Part shown: positions 1 through 6,976 of the stretch, piece after piece | How positions within the stretch are numbered: position 1 is the stretch's first letter | Layout: each line of letters starts with the position of its first letter | DNA from: Fen-999 sp964530115 | GTDB lineage: Bacteria > Pseudomonadota > Gammaproteobacteria > Burkholderiales > Rhodocyclaceae | Length of the DNA stretch: 64,000 nt | Assembly: GCA_964530115.1 (NCBI GenBank) | Contig: CAZGYD010000105.1 | Location: 10,988 to 74,987 of the forward strand | Direction: 5' to 3' | The notes under the pieces: generated by a model | Told to the model about the DNA's origin: nothing | What the model saw: the letters and a program-made list of their open reading frames with translations, nothing else | Databases searched by the model: none | Position numbers and translations under genes: made by a program

Positions 1-533
1 AGCACCTCGTGCGCCTGACGGTTGCGCTCCACCGTGTCCCGGTCCAGTTCGCCGACCACGAGGAGCAGGGGCATGGCGAGCGTCCTCAGCGGTTCGAGAC
101 CGGCGAGATCCGGCCGGCCGCTGCGGCAAGCCAGCGCCCGCAGCGCCGTTGTGCCTTCCGCTGCGACGCGGATCATCGCCGCCGCCGCGTCCTCGCGCGC
201 GAGCATGCCAAGCGGCAGCGTCTGGAGCTCGCCATGCGCCGAGATCCACTCGAGCACGGCTTCGATGCGCGGCACGAGGCTGTGGGGGTGCCGCCAGGTG
301 CCGGGCGCGTGGCGTTCTTCCTCGTGGGTGAGCAGCGCGACCTCCAGGGTCCCGAAGCCAGCGGCGACGAGCGCCTCGGCGATGAACGCGCTGCGCGAGG
401 TGGCGAGCGTGCCGCTGCCGCGTTCGACGAGGACGACACAGCCGGCCGGCGCCGGCGGCAGGGCGAGCAGCCCGTCGAGCCAGCGGTCGCCGGCGCGGAT
501 CTGCACACTTTCATGGCGCGGCTTCGTGCCCAT
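1..533 (-). CDS. Alpha/beta hydrolase (dienelactone-hydrolase-like), 3' end cut by window edge
   Basis: An open frame of 177 codons runs leftward off the window; the ATG at 533 begins MGTKPRHESVQIRAGDRWLDG. It resembles the small alpha/beta hydrolases related to dienelactone hydrolase: a beta-strand with a Gly-Ser-Gly turn (VLVERGSG, about residues 35-41), the phrase VALLTHEEE (about 65-73) where relatives read DLLTEEEE, and a late VVGELDRDTVERNRQA segment (about 158-173) that normally carries the acidic catalytic residue. The stretch LPLGMLAREDAAAMI (about 106-120) sits where relatives have the nucleophile elbow Gly-x-Ser-x-Gly, and no serine is present, so the protein may be catalytically dead or differently specialised. 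Family assignment is by remembered pattern; the C-terminal end is outside the window. Confidence 0.6.
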   Translation of the reverse strand, partial: MGTKPRHESVQIRAGDRWLDGLLALPPAPAGCVVLVERGSGTLATSRSAFIAEALVAAGFGTLEVALLTHEEERHAPGTWRHPHSLVPRIEAVLEWISAHGELQTLPLGMLAREDAAAAMIRVAAEGTTALRALACRSGRPDLAGLEPLRTLAMPLLLVVGELDRDTVERNRQAHEV

Positions 534-572
534 GCCGTCGATGATACCCGCGACGATGCCCGGCCGGCACCC

Positions 573-599
573 GCCGGCGTGTTACGGCGGCTGAGTTTC
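573..599 (+). repeat. Dispersed 27-bp motif, copy 1
   Basis: Matches the motif family (GCCGGCGTGTTACG, GCGGCTGAGTTTC). It is intergenic, upstream of the hydrolase start and before phnC. With the preceding nine bases it is identical over 37 bp (564-600) to copy 3 at 11572-11608, at the other end of the phosphonate locus. Confidence 0.9.
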
Positions 600-760
600 A
601 CGAACCGGTGGCGCCAGGTTCGCCGGTGCCTTCCGGGCGATCCGATCGTGCGAGTGCGCGATCGGCCGACGAGCGACCAGCAAGGCTTCGCAGAAACGCA
701 ACGTATCCTTAACCGTGCGCGCCTAGCATCCGCCGTCATCGCATTCCGCTGGGAGGAGCC
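600..760. other. Intergenic region upstream of phnC
   Basis: This stretch should hold the phnC promoter and the promoter of the divergent hydrolase. A TAGCAT (724-729) could be a -10 for phnC but has no convincing -35, and I see no good Pho-box pair. A GGGAGGAGCC Shine-Dalgarno stretch lies directly before the phnC ATG at 761. Confidence 0.5.
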
Positions 761-1576
761 ATGAACGCGATCCTGGTTAACCGACTGACCAAGACCTTCG
801 GCGGCCGCCGCGCGCTCGACGATGTTTCGTTCTCGATCGCGCCTGGCGAAATGGTGGCGCTGATTGGCGCTTCCGGTTCCGGCAAATCGACGCTGCTGCG
901 TCACCTTTCCGGCTTCGTCGCCGGCGACCAGGGTGTGGTCTCGATCCATGGACAATGCATCCAGCGTGACGGCAGGATCGTCCGGCAGGTTCGCAGCCTT
1001 CGCTCACAGATCGGTTTCATCTTCCAGCAGTTCAACCTGGTGGGCCGCCTGAACGTGCTCACCAATGTCCTGACCGGACAGCTCCACCGGATTCCCAGCT
1101 ACCGCTCGCTCGTCCGCATCTTCACCCGCAGCGAGCGGGAGGCGGGCCTGCGTGCGCTTGCCGAGGTCGGCATGGCCGAGCGGGCCTGGCAGCGCGCCTC
1201 GACGCTCTCGGGGGGCCAGCAGCAACGGGTGGCCATCGCCCGGGCGCTGGTGCAGGGCGCGAAAGTGGTTCTCGCCGACGAACCGATCGCCTCGCTCGAT
1301 CCCGAGTCGTCGCGCAAGGTCATGGAGATACTGACGCGCATCAACCGCGACCACGGCTGCGCCGTACTGGTGTCCTTGCACCAGGTCGAAGTGGCGCTGC
1401 GCTATTGCCCGCGCGTGATCGCCATGCGCGACGGTCAGGTCGTCTATGACGGCCCGGCCGGTGCGCTGACCGCCGCGTTCCTCGAAGAGCTGTACCGCAG
1501 CGATCCCGAAGGCGCATACGCGGGCGTTTCTGCTGCCGCCACCCCGGAACCCGCCGCCATGCCGTTGGCCGCGTAA
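761..1576 (+). CDS. phnC: Phosphonate ABC importer, ATP-binding protein PhnC
   Basis: 271 residues, the usual length for PhnC. It is the cytoplasmic ATPase that powers phosphonate uptake together with PhnE (membrane channel) and PhnD (binding protein). Visible motifs: Walker A GASGSGKST at 36-44, ABC signature LSGGQQQRV from 149, Walker B VVLADEP from 169 followed by the D-loop SLDPES, and the H-switch histidine in VSLHQVE near 206. The start is the ATG preceded by GGAGGAGCC. It is the first gene of phnC-phnD-phnE, 31 bases before phnD. An Ala/Pro-rich tail of about 20 residues is family-variable. The assignment rests on the neighbours as much as on the sequence, since ABC ATPases are alike. 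Confidence 0.95.
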   Translation: MNAILVNRLTKTFGGRRALDDVSFSIAPGEMVALIGASGSGKSTLLRHLSGFVAGDQGVVSIHGQCIQRDGRIVRQVRSLRSQIGFIFQQFNLVGRLNVLTNVLTGQLHRIPSYRSLVRIFTRSEREAGLRALAEVGMAERAWQRASTLSGGQQQRVAIARALVQGAKVVLADEPIASLDPESSRKVMEILTRINRDHGCAVLVSLHQVEVALRYCPRVIAMRDGQVVYDGPAGALTAAFLEELYRSDPEGAYAGVSAAATPEPAAMPLAA

Positions 1577-1607
1577 CCCCCTGATTCCATCAAGGAGGCT
1601 CACTACC

Positions 1608-2588
1608 ATGATTCGCAAACTCTTTGCTTCCCTGCTCGTCGCCGGCGCCTGCAGTGCCACCGTGGCTGCCGAGCCGGTCGAAATCAACTTCGGCATCATC
1701 TCGACGGAATCGGCTGCCCATCTCAAGGCCGATTGGCAGCCCATCCTCGACGACATGGAAAAGAAGACCGGCTACAAGGTCAAGGGCTACTTCGCCAACG
1801 ACTATGCCGGCATCATCGAGGGCATGCGCTTCGGCAAGGTCCAGGTGGCCTGGCACGGTAACAAGTCGGGCATGGAGGCAGTCGACCGCGCTGGTGGTGA
1901 AGTATTCGCCAAGATCACCTATGCCGACGGCTCGCCCGGTTACCACTCGCTGCTGGTCACCCACAAGGACAGCCCGTACAAGACGCTAGACGACGTGCTG
2001 AAACGCGGCAAGGAAATCAGCTACGGCGCCGGCGACCCGAATTCGACCTCGGGTACCCTGGTGCCCGGTTACTACCTGTATGCCATGAACGGCATCGACC
2101 CGAAGACCCACTACAAGTCGATGCGGGTCGGCAATCACGAGTCGAATCTGATGGCGGCGGCCGCCAGGCAGGTCGACGTCGCGATCACCAATACCGAAAC
2201 GTTCGAGAAGTTTTCGCGCCGGGAACCGGAGAAGGCGAAGAACATCCATATCATCTGGAAGTCGCCGCTGATTGCCACCGATCCCATCGTCTGGCGCGCC
2301 GATCTGCCGGCCGACGTCAAGGCGAAGATCAAGGATTTCTTCTTGTCCTACGGCCGTGGCGACTCCCCGGAAGCCAAGCGCGAACTGGCCAACCTGAACA
2401 AGCTGACCTTCGGCGTGTTCAACGAGTCCAGCAACAAGCAGCTGCTGCCCTTCCGTCAACTCGAACTGTTCAAGGAAAAAGCCAAGGTCGAAGCCGACGA
2501 CAAGCTCGACGACGCGACGAAGCAAGCCAGGCTCGCCGAAATCGCCAAGAAGCTGGCTGCCTTGAACGACCAGCTCGCCGCCAAGTAA
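1608..2588 (+). CDS. phnD: Phosphonate-binding periplasmic protein PhnD
   Basis: 326 residues with a Sec signal peptide (MIRKLFASLLVAGACSATVA, cleavage likely just before AEPVE). The mature part has the PhnD signatures: INFGIISTES at the first strand, GYKVKGYFANDYAGIIEGM lining the ligand site, and the STSGT loop (about 145-149) that in PhnD proteins contacts the phosphonate group. It captures phosphonates in the periplasm and delivers them to PhnE/PhnC. AAGGAGG precedes the ATG. A strong intrinsic terminator follows 20 bases after its stop, so it is probably made in excess over PhnE, as is normal for binding proteins. Confidence 0.95.
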   Translation: MIRKLFASLLVAGACSATVAAEPVEINFGIISTESAAHLKADWQPILDDMEKKTGYKVKGYFANDYAGIIEGMRFGKVQVAWHGNKSGMEAVDRAGGEVFAKITYADGSPGYHSLLVTHKDSPYKTLDDVLKRGKEISYGAGDPNSTSGTLVPGYYLYAMNGIDPKTHYKSMRVGNHESNLMAAAARQVDVAITNTETFEKFSRREPEKAKNIHIIWKSPLIATDPIVWRADLPADVKAKIKDFFLSYGRGDSPEAKRELANLNKLTFGVFNESSNKQLLPFRQLELFKEKAKVEADDKLDDATKQARLAEIAKKLAALNDQLAAK

Positions 2589-2607
2589 CTCCTTCACACC
2601 TCCTTTC

Positions 2608-2632
2608 GGCCGGCCGTGAGGCCGGCCTTTTT
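2608..2632 (+). terminator. Rho-independent terminator or attenuator between phnD and phnE
   Basis: A perfect 8-bp stem (GGCCGGCC at 2608-2615 and 2620-2627) closes a GTGA tetraloop and is followed by five T (2628-2632). It ends five bases before the phnE ATG, leaving no room for a separate Shine-Dalgarno sequence outside the hairpin. Confidence 0.85.
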
Positions 2633-2637
2633 ACATC

Positions 2638-3441
2638 ATGCAAACCGCGACCCACGCAAAGACCCTCGATCCTGCCGGCGGCATCAGGCGGCCCGGTTTG
2701 CCGACCCTGTTGATCTGGGGTCTCGCGCTCGGCTTTCTCTCCTGGTCCTGGCAGGGCGCCGAAATCCGGCCCATGGCCCTGCTCGGCGATTCGGCCAACA
2801 TGGCCGAGTTCGCGGCCGGCTTCTTTCCTCCCGACTTCACCGACTGGCGCGCCTATGTGGCGGAGATGATCGTCACGGTGCACATCGCCGTCTGGGGCAC
2901 GCTGCTGGCGGTGATCTGCGCCGTGCCGTTCGGCCTGCTGTCGGCCTCGAACATCGCGCCGGCCTGGGTGCATCAGCCGGTGCGGCGGCTCATGGACGCC
3001 GCGCGCGCGATCAACGAGATGGTCTTCGCCATGCTTTTCATCGTCGCGGTCGGCCTCGGGCCCTTCGCCGGTGTCCTGGCGCTCTGGGTCCATACCACGG
3101 GCACCCTGGCCAAGCTTTTTTCGGAGGCGGTCGAGGCGATCGATCCGCAGCCGGTGGAAGGCATCCGCGCCACCGGCGCCAACGCCCTCGAGGAAATCGT
3201 CTATGGCGTCATCCCGCAGGTCATGCCGCTCTGGGTCTCGTATTCGCTCTACCGGTTCGAGTCCAACGTGCGCTCGGCTTCGGTGGTCGGCATGGTCGGT
3301 GCGGGCGGCATCGGCGTCATCCTCTACGAGGTGATCCGCAGCTTCCAGTACGCGCAGACGACTGCAGTGATGCTGATCATCATCGCCTTTGTCACCGTCA
3401 TCGACCTGGTTTCGGCGCGGATCCGCAAGGCACTGATATGA
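2638..3441 (+). CDS. phnE: Phosphonate ABC transporter permease PhnE
   Basis: 267 residues, inner-membrane permease. A hydrophobic segment near residues 20-40 is followed by a periplasmic stretch (PMALLGDSANMAEFAAGFFPPDF, typical of PhnE and broken here only by description) and several transmembrane helices. The cytoplasmic coupling loop is seen as EAIDPQPVEGIRATGAN (about 165-180), equivalent to the EAA motif contacted by PhnC. The ATG sits five bases after the T-run of the phnD terminator, so translation may depend on readthrough RNA. Its TGA overlaps the ATG of the next gene (ATGA), indicating translational coupling to the GNAT protein. Confidence 0.93.
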   Translation: MQTATHAKTLDPAGGIRRPGLPTLLIWGLALGFLSWSWQGAEIRPMALLGDSANMAEFAAGFFPPDFTDWRAYVAEMIVTVHIAVWGTLLAVICAVPFGLLSASNIAPAWVHQPVRRLMDAARAINEMVFAMLFIVAVGLGPFAGVLALWVHTTGTLAKLFSEAVEAIDPQPVEGIRATGANALEEIVYGVIPQVMPLWVSYSLYRFESNVRSASVVGMVGAGGIGVILYEVIRSFQYAQTTAVMLIIIAFVTVIDLVSARIRKALI

Positions 3442-3902
3442 GCGACGAACCGGCTCTTCGGCTCCGTCCGGCCACCGAGTTCGAGTTGCCGCTGCTCGCC
3501 GCCATCCTCGGTGAGATGGATGCCGGTAAGCCAATCCCGCTCGACGTGCTGCGCGCCCGCTGGCGGGCGATGCAGCGCCACCCGGATTACCTCTGCTACT
3601 TCGCCGAAGCCGGTGGCACGGTGGTCGGCACGCTGTCGATGATCGTCTTCCCGGTGCTCTCGGGCGCCGTCGGCGTCGAGGCGGTGGTCGAGTCGGTGGT
3701 CATCCGCCCGCCGTTCCGCGGCCGCGGCTACGGCCGCGCCATGATCCGCGAGGCGATCGCACTTGCCGCGGACAAGGGCGCCTACAAACTGGCGCTGTCG
3801 AGCAGCCTGCGCCGCGAGGATGCGCATCGTTTCTACGAGAGCCTCGGCTTCACCCGTCACGGCTACAGCTTCAGCATCGACACGGCGCATTACCATGGCT
3901 GA
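3438..3902 (+). CDS. GNAT-family N-acetyltransferase, PhnO-like by position
   Basis: 154 residues, start overlapping the phnE stop. The acetyl-CoA pyrophosphate loop is RPPFRGRGYGRAMIRE (about 96-111), and the C-terminal part RFYESLGFTRHGYSF is typical of GNAT enzymes. Position inside the phosphonate locus suggests acetylation of aminoalkylphosphonates, as PhnO does; this is inference from context. Its last residues HYHG and TGA stop lie inside a copy of the dispersed 27-bp motif (3881-3907), so the terminus has been shaped by that motif. Confidence 0.8.
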   Translation: MSDEPALRLRPATEFELPLLAAILGEMDAGKPIPLDVLRARWRAMQRHPDYLCYFAEAGGTVVGTLSMIVFPVLSGAVGVEAVVESVVIRPPFRGRGYGRAMIREAIALAADKGAYKLALSSSLRREDAHRFYESLGFTRHGYSFSIDTAHYHG

Positions 3903-3907
3903 GTTTC
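3881..3907 (+). repeat. Dispersed 27-bp motif, copy 2 (stop/start junction)
   Basis: CACGGCGCATTACC then ATGGCTGAGTTTC. The core and right half are intact; positions 1-2 and 8-9 and the central R-C dinucleotide differ from consensus. The CCATGG variant centre creates an ATG at 3895 for the next gene, and the TGA at 3900-3902 ends the GNAT gene. Confidence 0.85.
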
Positions 3908-4557
3908 GTCATGTCGAGGCGATGAACGTCCCGGCGGCCGTGCGCCTGAGTTCCGAGCCGGCCCTCGCCGCGGATGCCGTGATCGTGGACAGCCACTTCG
4001 GCGCATACACGGAGGTCGGAAACTCCACGCGCGTCGAGGACAGCACGCTCGATGCCTACAGCTATCTCGGCCACCACTGCGAGGTGATGGGCGCGGACAT
4101 CGGCAGGTTCGCCAACATCGCCTCGATGGTACGCATCAATCCAGGCTTCCATCCGATGGAGCGACCCTGCCAGCATCACATCCTCTATCGCCGCAGCAGG
4201 TACGGGCTAGGTGAGGACGATGCCGATTTCTTCCACTGGCGGCGTCTTCAGCGCGTGGCCATCGGCCACGATGTCTGGATCGGACATGGCGCGGTGATCA
4301 TGCCCGGCGTGAGCATCGGCAACGGTGCGGTGATCGGCAGCGGTAGTGTCGTCACCCGTGATGTGCCGTCGGTCGCCATCGTTGCCGGCGCGCCGGCGCA
4401 GACGATCCGGGCCCGCTTCCCGGCGGCCATTGCCCGGGCCATCGAGCGGGTGGCCTGGTGGAACTGGGACCACGAGACACTCCTCGCGCGGCTCGACGAT
4501 CTGAGCGATCTGCGGCGCTTCCTCGCCCGCTACGCATCCCCGCCAACAGCCGGCTGA
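3895..4557 (+). CDS. Hexapeptide-repeat (left-handed beta-helix) acetyltransferase of phosphonate loci
   Basis: 220 residues if read from the ATG at 3895. Hexapeptide-like repeats are seen from about residue 25 (SHFGAYTEVGNSTRV) to about 165, with the typical acetyltransferase core HDVWIGHGAVIMPGVSIG and the cap GAPAQTIRARF. It matches the hexapeptide transferase family found beside C-P lyase genes; the substrate is not known to me. The start is uncertain: the ATG at 3895 lies inside the dispersed 27-bp motif (MAEF) without a Shine-Dalgarno, whereas the in-frame ATG at 3922 (MNVPAAV) follows GAGG at short spacing. It overlaps the GNAT gene by eight bases. Confidence 0.85.
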   Translation: MAEFRHVEAMNVPAAVRLSSEPALAADAVIVDSHFGAYTEVGNSTRVEDSTLDAYSYLGHHCEVMGADIGRFANIASMVRINPGFHPMERPCQHHILYRRSRYGLGEDDADFFHWRRLQRVAIGHDVWIGHGAVIMPGVSIGNGAVIGSGSVVTRDVPSVAIVAGAPAQTIRARFPAAIARAIERVAWWNWDHETLLARLDDLSDLRRFLARYASPPTAG

Positions 4558-4614
4558 ACAGGCGGCTGGCGCCTCGCGGGCACGATGGCCGGCTCGGCGG
4601 CCATGTGCCGCCGT

Positions 4615-5772
4615 TCAGGAATGGAGCCGTCTGGCATCGGCGAGATGGACGATGCGGCCGTTGCTGACGGTGGCGATCAGCCGTGGAAACTCCGGGTCGT
4701 CGAGATTCACCACGATGAAGTCCGCGCGCTTGCCCGGCGCCAGGATGCCGCGGTCGCCGAGGCCGAGCGCAGCGGCGGGGTTGCGGGAGACGAGCTGCCA
4801 GGCGCGTTCCAGCGGCAGTCTTCCCGTGGCGGCGAGGCGGCAGGCCGCATGCATGGGCGCCGGGTAGTAATAATCGGAAGCGAGGATGCGGCAGACGCCC
4901 TCGGCGGCGAGATCGGCAGCGCGCGGCGCGCCGACGTGGCTGCCGCCGCGCAGCACGTTGGGCGCGCCGCAGACCACCGTGGCGCCCTGGTACGCGGCAT
5001 GTTCGGCAACCTCCCGGTCAAGCGGAAACTCCGCGATCTTGCAGCCATGTCCCCAGTAGAAGTCGCGCACCTCGATCGTGTCATCGTCGTGTGAGGCCAT
5101 CGGCACGCCGAGCCTGCGCGCCGCGCTTGCCAGGCGGCCGATCAAGGCCGGAACCTCGTCGGCGCGGGCCGCGGCAGCACCGAGCCTGGCCTCGAAGTCT
5201 GCGATTCCGGTCTGGGCGCGGGCGGCCCACTCCTGCCACTTGTGGGGCTTGCGCCTCATGCTGGAAAGGTGGTCGTTGAAGGCAAGGACGCCGATGCGTC
5301 CGGCCTCCATCCAGGCGACGGCCTCCGCTTCGCCATCGATGTGGTGGCATTCGAAGCGCAGATGGATCCGGTGGTCGACGAGGCAATGCGGTCGAAGTGC
5401 GTCCAGTGCGGCCATCAGGCCACGAAAGGTCTCGGTACCGCGCAGGCCGCCTTCCCAGGACAGCGTGATGCCGTGGAACGCCGTGGTGATGCCGTTGGCG
5501 GCAAGCTGCCGGTCGGTGTCGATGAGCGCGAGCCGTGGCGGGAAGCGCACTTCGGGCCGAGGCATGACCTGGCGTTCGAATGCGTCGCCATGAATGTCGA
5601 TGATGCCGGGCAGGACGACGCAGCCTCGGGCATCGAGCCAGCGGCCCCATTCCGGTGCATCGACCAGTTCGCCCTCGGCCAGATGCAGGGGGCCGTCGTC
5701 CCAGACTTCCTCGCGGAGGACTTTGCCCCGGTGAACCGAAGTCAGCGGTGCGTTCTTTGCCGGTTCGAACAT
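4615..5772 (-). CDS. phnM: PhnM-like metal-dependent amidohydrolase, second copy
   Basis: 385 residues in the amidohydrolase superfamily. Metal-site signatures are present: HGDAFE (about 60-65), FHGI near 98, the SHDDDT motif (about 226-231) and SDYYYPAP (about 305-312), followed by the usual C-terminal APGKRADFIVV strand. PhnM removes diphosphate from alpha-D-ribose 1-methylphosphonate 5-triphosphate. This copy differs from the canonical phnM at 10433 (HGDAFERQVMPRPEVRF against HCDAIEKEAEPRARVMF) and is divergent from phnG on the opposite strand. It could be an isozyme with another phosphonate intermediate; the call as PhnM family is firm, its exact substrate is not. Confidence 0.85.
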   Translation of the reverse strand: MFEPAKNAPLTSVHRGKVLREEVWDDGPLHLAEGELVDAPEWGRWLDARGCVVLPGIIDIHGDAFERQVMPRPEVRFPPRLALIDTDRQLAANGITTAFHGITLSWEGGLRGTETFRGLMAALDALRPHCLVDHRIHLRFECHHIDGEAEAVAWMEAGRIGVLAFNDHLSSMRRKPHKWQEWAARAQTGIADFEARLGAAAARADEVPALIGRLASAARRLGVPMASHDDDTIEVRDFYWGHGCKIAEFPLDREVAEHAAYQGATVVCGAPNVLRGGSHVGAPRAADLAAEGVCRILASDYYYPAPMHAACRLAATGRLPLERAWQLVSRNPAAALGLGDRGILAPGKRADFIVVNLDDPEFPRLIATVSNGRIVHLADARRLHS

Positions 5773-5911
5773 GCTCGTGCGTCCATCCGATGCTGCTCAG
5801 GCTAGCAGCCTGCCTTTACAGGCGCGTGTCTGCGCATTCACGAAAACGTCACGGGCCGACGCAACAATCCGCAGCCATGCCCCTCGCCCAGAATCCGGCA
5901 AGGTTTCCACG
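5773..5911. promoter_or_regulatory. Divergent phnM-like / phnG promoter region
   Basis: 139 bases between the two divergent starts. ATTCACG (5836-5842), AAAA, CGTCACG (5847-5853) form a 7-4-7 direct repeat with 11-base periodicity, the architecture of a Pho box, although the bases fit the enteric consensus poorly. AAGG (5901-5904) lies seven bases before the phnG ATG and is its likely Shine-Dalgarno. Functional assignment is inference. Confidence 0.35.
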
Positions 5912-6361
5912 ATGATCGACCCCGCCGATCGCCGCGCCGCGCTCGGTCTGCTCGCACGCAGTCCCGCCGTTCTGCTCGCCGAGCGCGTGGCGGCGCTCGG
6001 CGAGCTGCCCGCCTTCATCTGGCTGCGCCGGCCGGAGACCGGCACATTGATGCTGCGCGGGCGCATCGGTGGTGACGGAGAAATCTTCAACCTCGGCGAG
6101 GCGACCCTGACGCGGTGCGTGCTGCGGACCGGCGACGGCGCCGTGGGCGTCGGTACCGTGCTCGGCCGCGATACCGCCAAGGCCGAGCGCGTCGCGCTGT
6201 GCGATGCCTTGCTGCAAGGTGCGGTCACGGCGGCCCGAGTCCGCCGGGAAGTGCTCGAACCCCTGGCCGAAGCCGAGCGGCAGCGTCTTGGGCGGGAGGC
6301 CGCGGAAACGGCGGCGAGCCGCGTCGACTTCTTCACACTGGTGCGCGGCGAGGATCGCTGA
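5912..6361 (+). CDS. phnG: C-P lyase complex subunit PhnG
   Basis: 149 residues, matching PhnG length. PhnG is a structural and catalytic-core subunit of the cytoplasmic PhnG2H2I2J2K complex that couples phosphonates to ATP and cleaves the C-P bond. The sequence begins MIDPADRRAALGLLARS and contains the family features FNLGEATLTRCVLR (about 53-66) and the GRDTAKAERVALCDAL helix (about 80-95). Its TGA overlaps the phnH ATG by one base, and the operon continues phnH-I-J-K-L-M with overlaps or very short gaps, so co-translation in fixed ratio is likely. Confidence 0.93.
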   Translation: MIDPADRRAALGLLARSPAVLLAERVAALGELPAFIWLRRPETGTLMLRGRIGGDGEIFNLGEATLTRCVLRTGDGAVGVGTVLGRDTAKAERVALCDALLQGAVTAARVRREVLEPLAEAERQRLGREAAETAASRVDFFTLVRGEDR

Positions 6362-6975
6362 TGTCGGCACCAGCGCTCGACCTGCGTCGCCTGCGTCCCG
6401 GCTTTTCGGATCCGGTACTCGACGCCCAGCGCTGTTTTCGTGGCCTGATCGAGGCCATGGCGAGGCCTGGGCGCATCATCGAACTTTGCGGCCTGCCGGA
6501 ACCGCCGCCCGGCCTCGGCGCGGCGCAGGTCGCGATCCTGCTGGCGCTCGCCGACCAGGACACGCCGGTCTGGATCGCCCCCGGGCTGCGCAATGCCGAG
6601 GCCGGCCACTATCTGCGTTTCCATTGTCGTTGCCGGCTGTCGGCCAATGCGGGCGAGGCCACGTTCGTGGTCCTGTCCTCATTCGCCGGATTGCCGTCGT
6701 TCGATGCGCTGCGGCTCGGCGATCCGGAATATCCGGACCGCTCGGCGACCTTGATCGTCGAGGTGGACGACCTTGGGCGGGGCGAGCGGCTGCGGCTGCG
6801 AGGGCCCGGCATCGAGCACGAAGCAATGCTGGAGGTGGCCGGCTGGACATCCGCGGCCAGCGAATGCCTGCGCGAGAACGAGCGCCGGCTTCCTCTTGGC
6901 GTCGATCTGTTGCTGACCAACGGCGCACGGGTGGCCGGCCTGCCCCGCACCGTTCGCCTCGCGGGGGAGGGTTGA
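6361..6975 (+). CDS. phnH: C-P lyase complex subunit PhnH
   Basis: 204 residues. The opening LRPGFSDPVLDAQRCFRGLIEAMARPGRI (residues about 10-38, shown only to describe the region) is the hallmark of PhnH, in which a short conserved Phe-Arg-x2-[IL]-x2-Ala-Met-Ala-Arg-Pro-Gly stretch is near invariant. The C-terminal GVDLLLTNGARVAGLPRTVR matches the family end. PhnH is an accessory member of the C-P lyase core, related to PLP-enzyme folds but without cofactor. It is embedded between phnG (one-base overlap) and phnI. Confidence 0.92.
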   Translation: MSAPALDLRRLRPGFSDPVLDAQRCFRGLIEAMARPGRIIELCGLPEPPPGLGAAQVAILLALADQDTPVWIAPGLRNAEAGHYLRFHCRCRLSANAGEATFVVLSSFAGLPSFDALRLGDPEYPDRSATLIVEVDDLGRGERLRLRGPGIEHEAMLEVAGWTSAASECLRENERRLPLGVDLLLTNGARVAGLPRTVRLAGEG

Positions 6976-6976
6976 G

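Noticed and set aside
5836..5853. ATTCACG-AAAA-CGTCACG as a proven Pho box.
   Set aside because: The 7-4-7 layout fits but the bases match the enteric consensus poorly; kept only as a weak candidate in the promoter entry.
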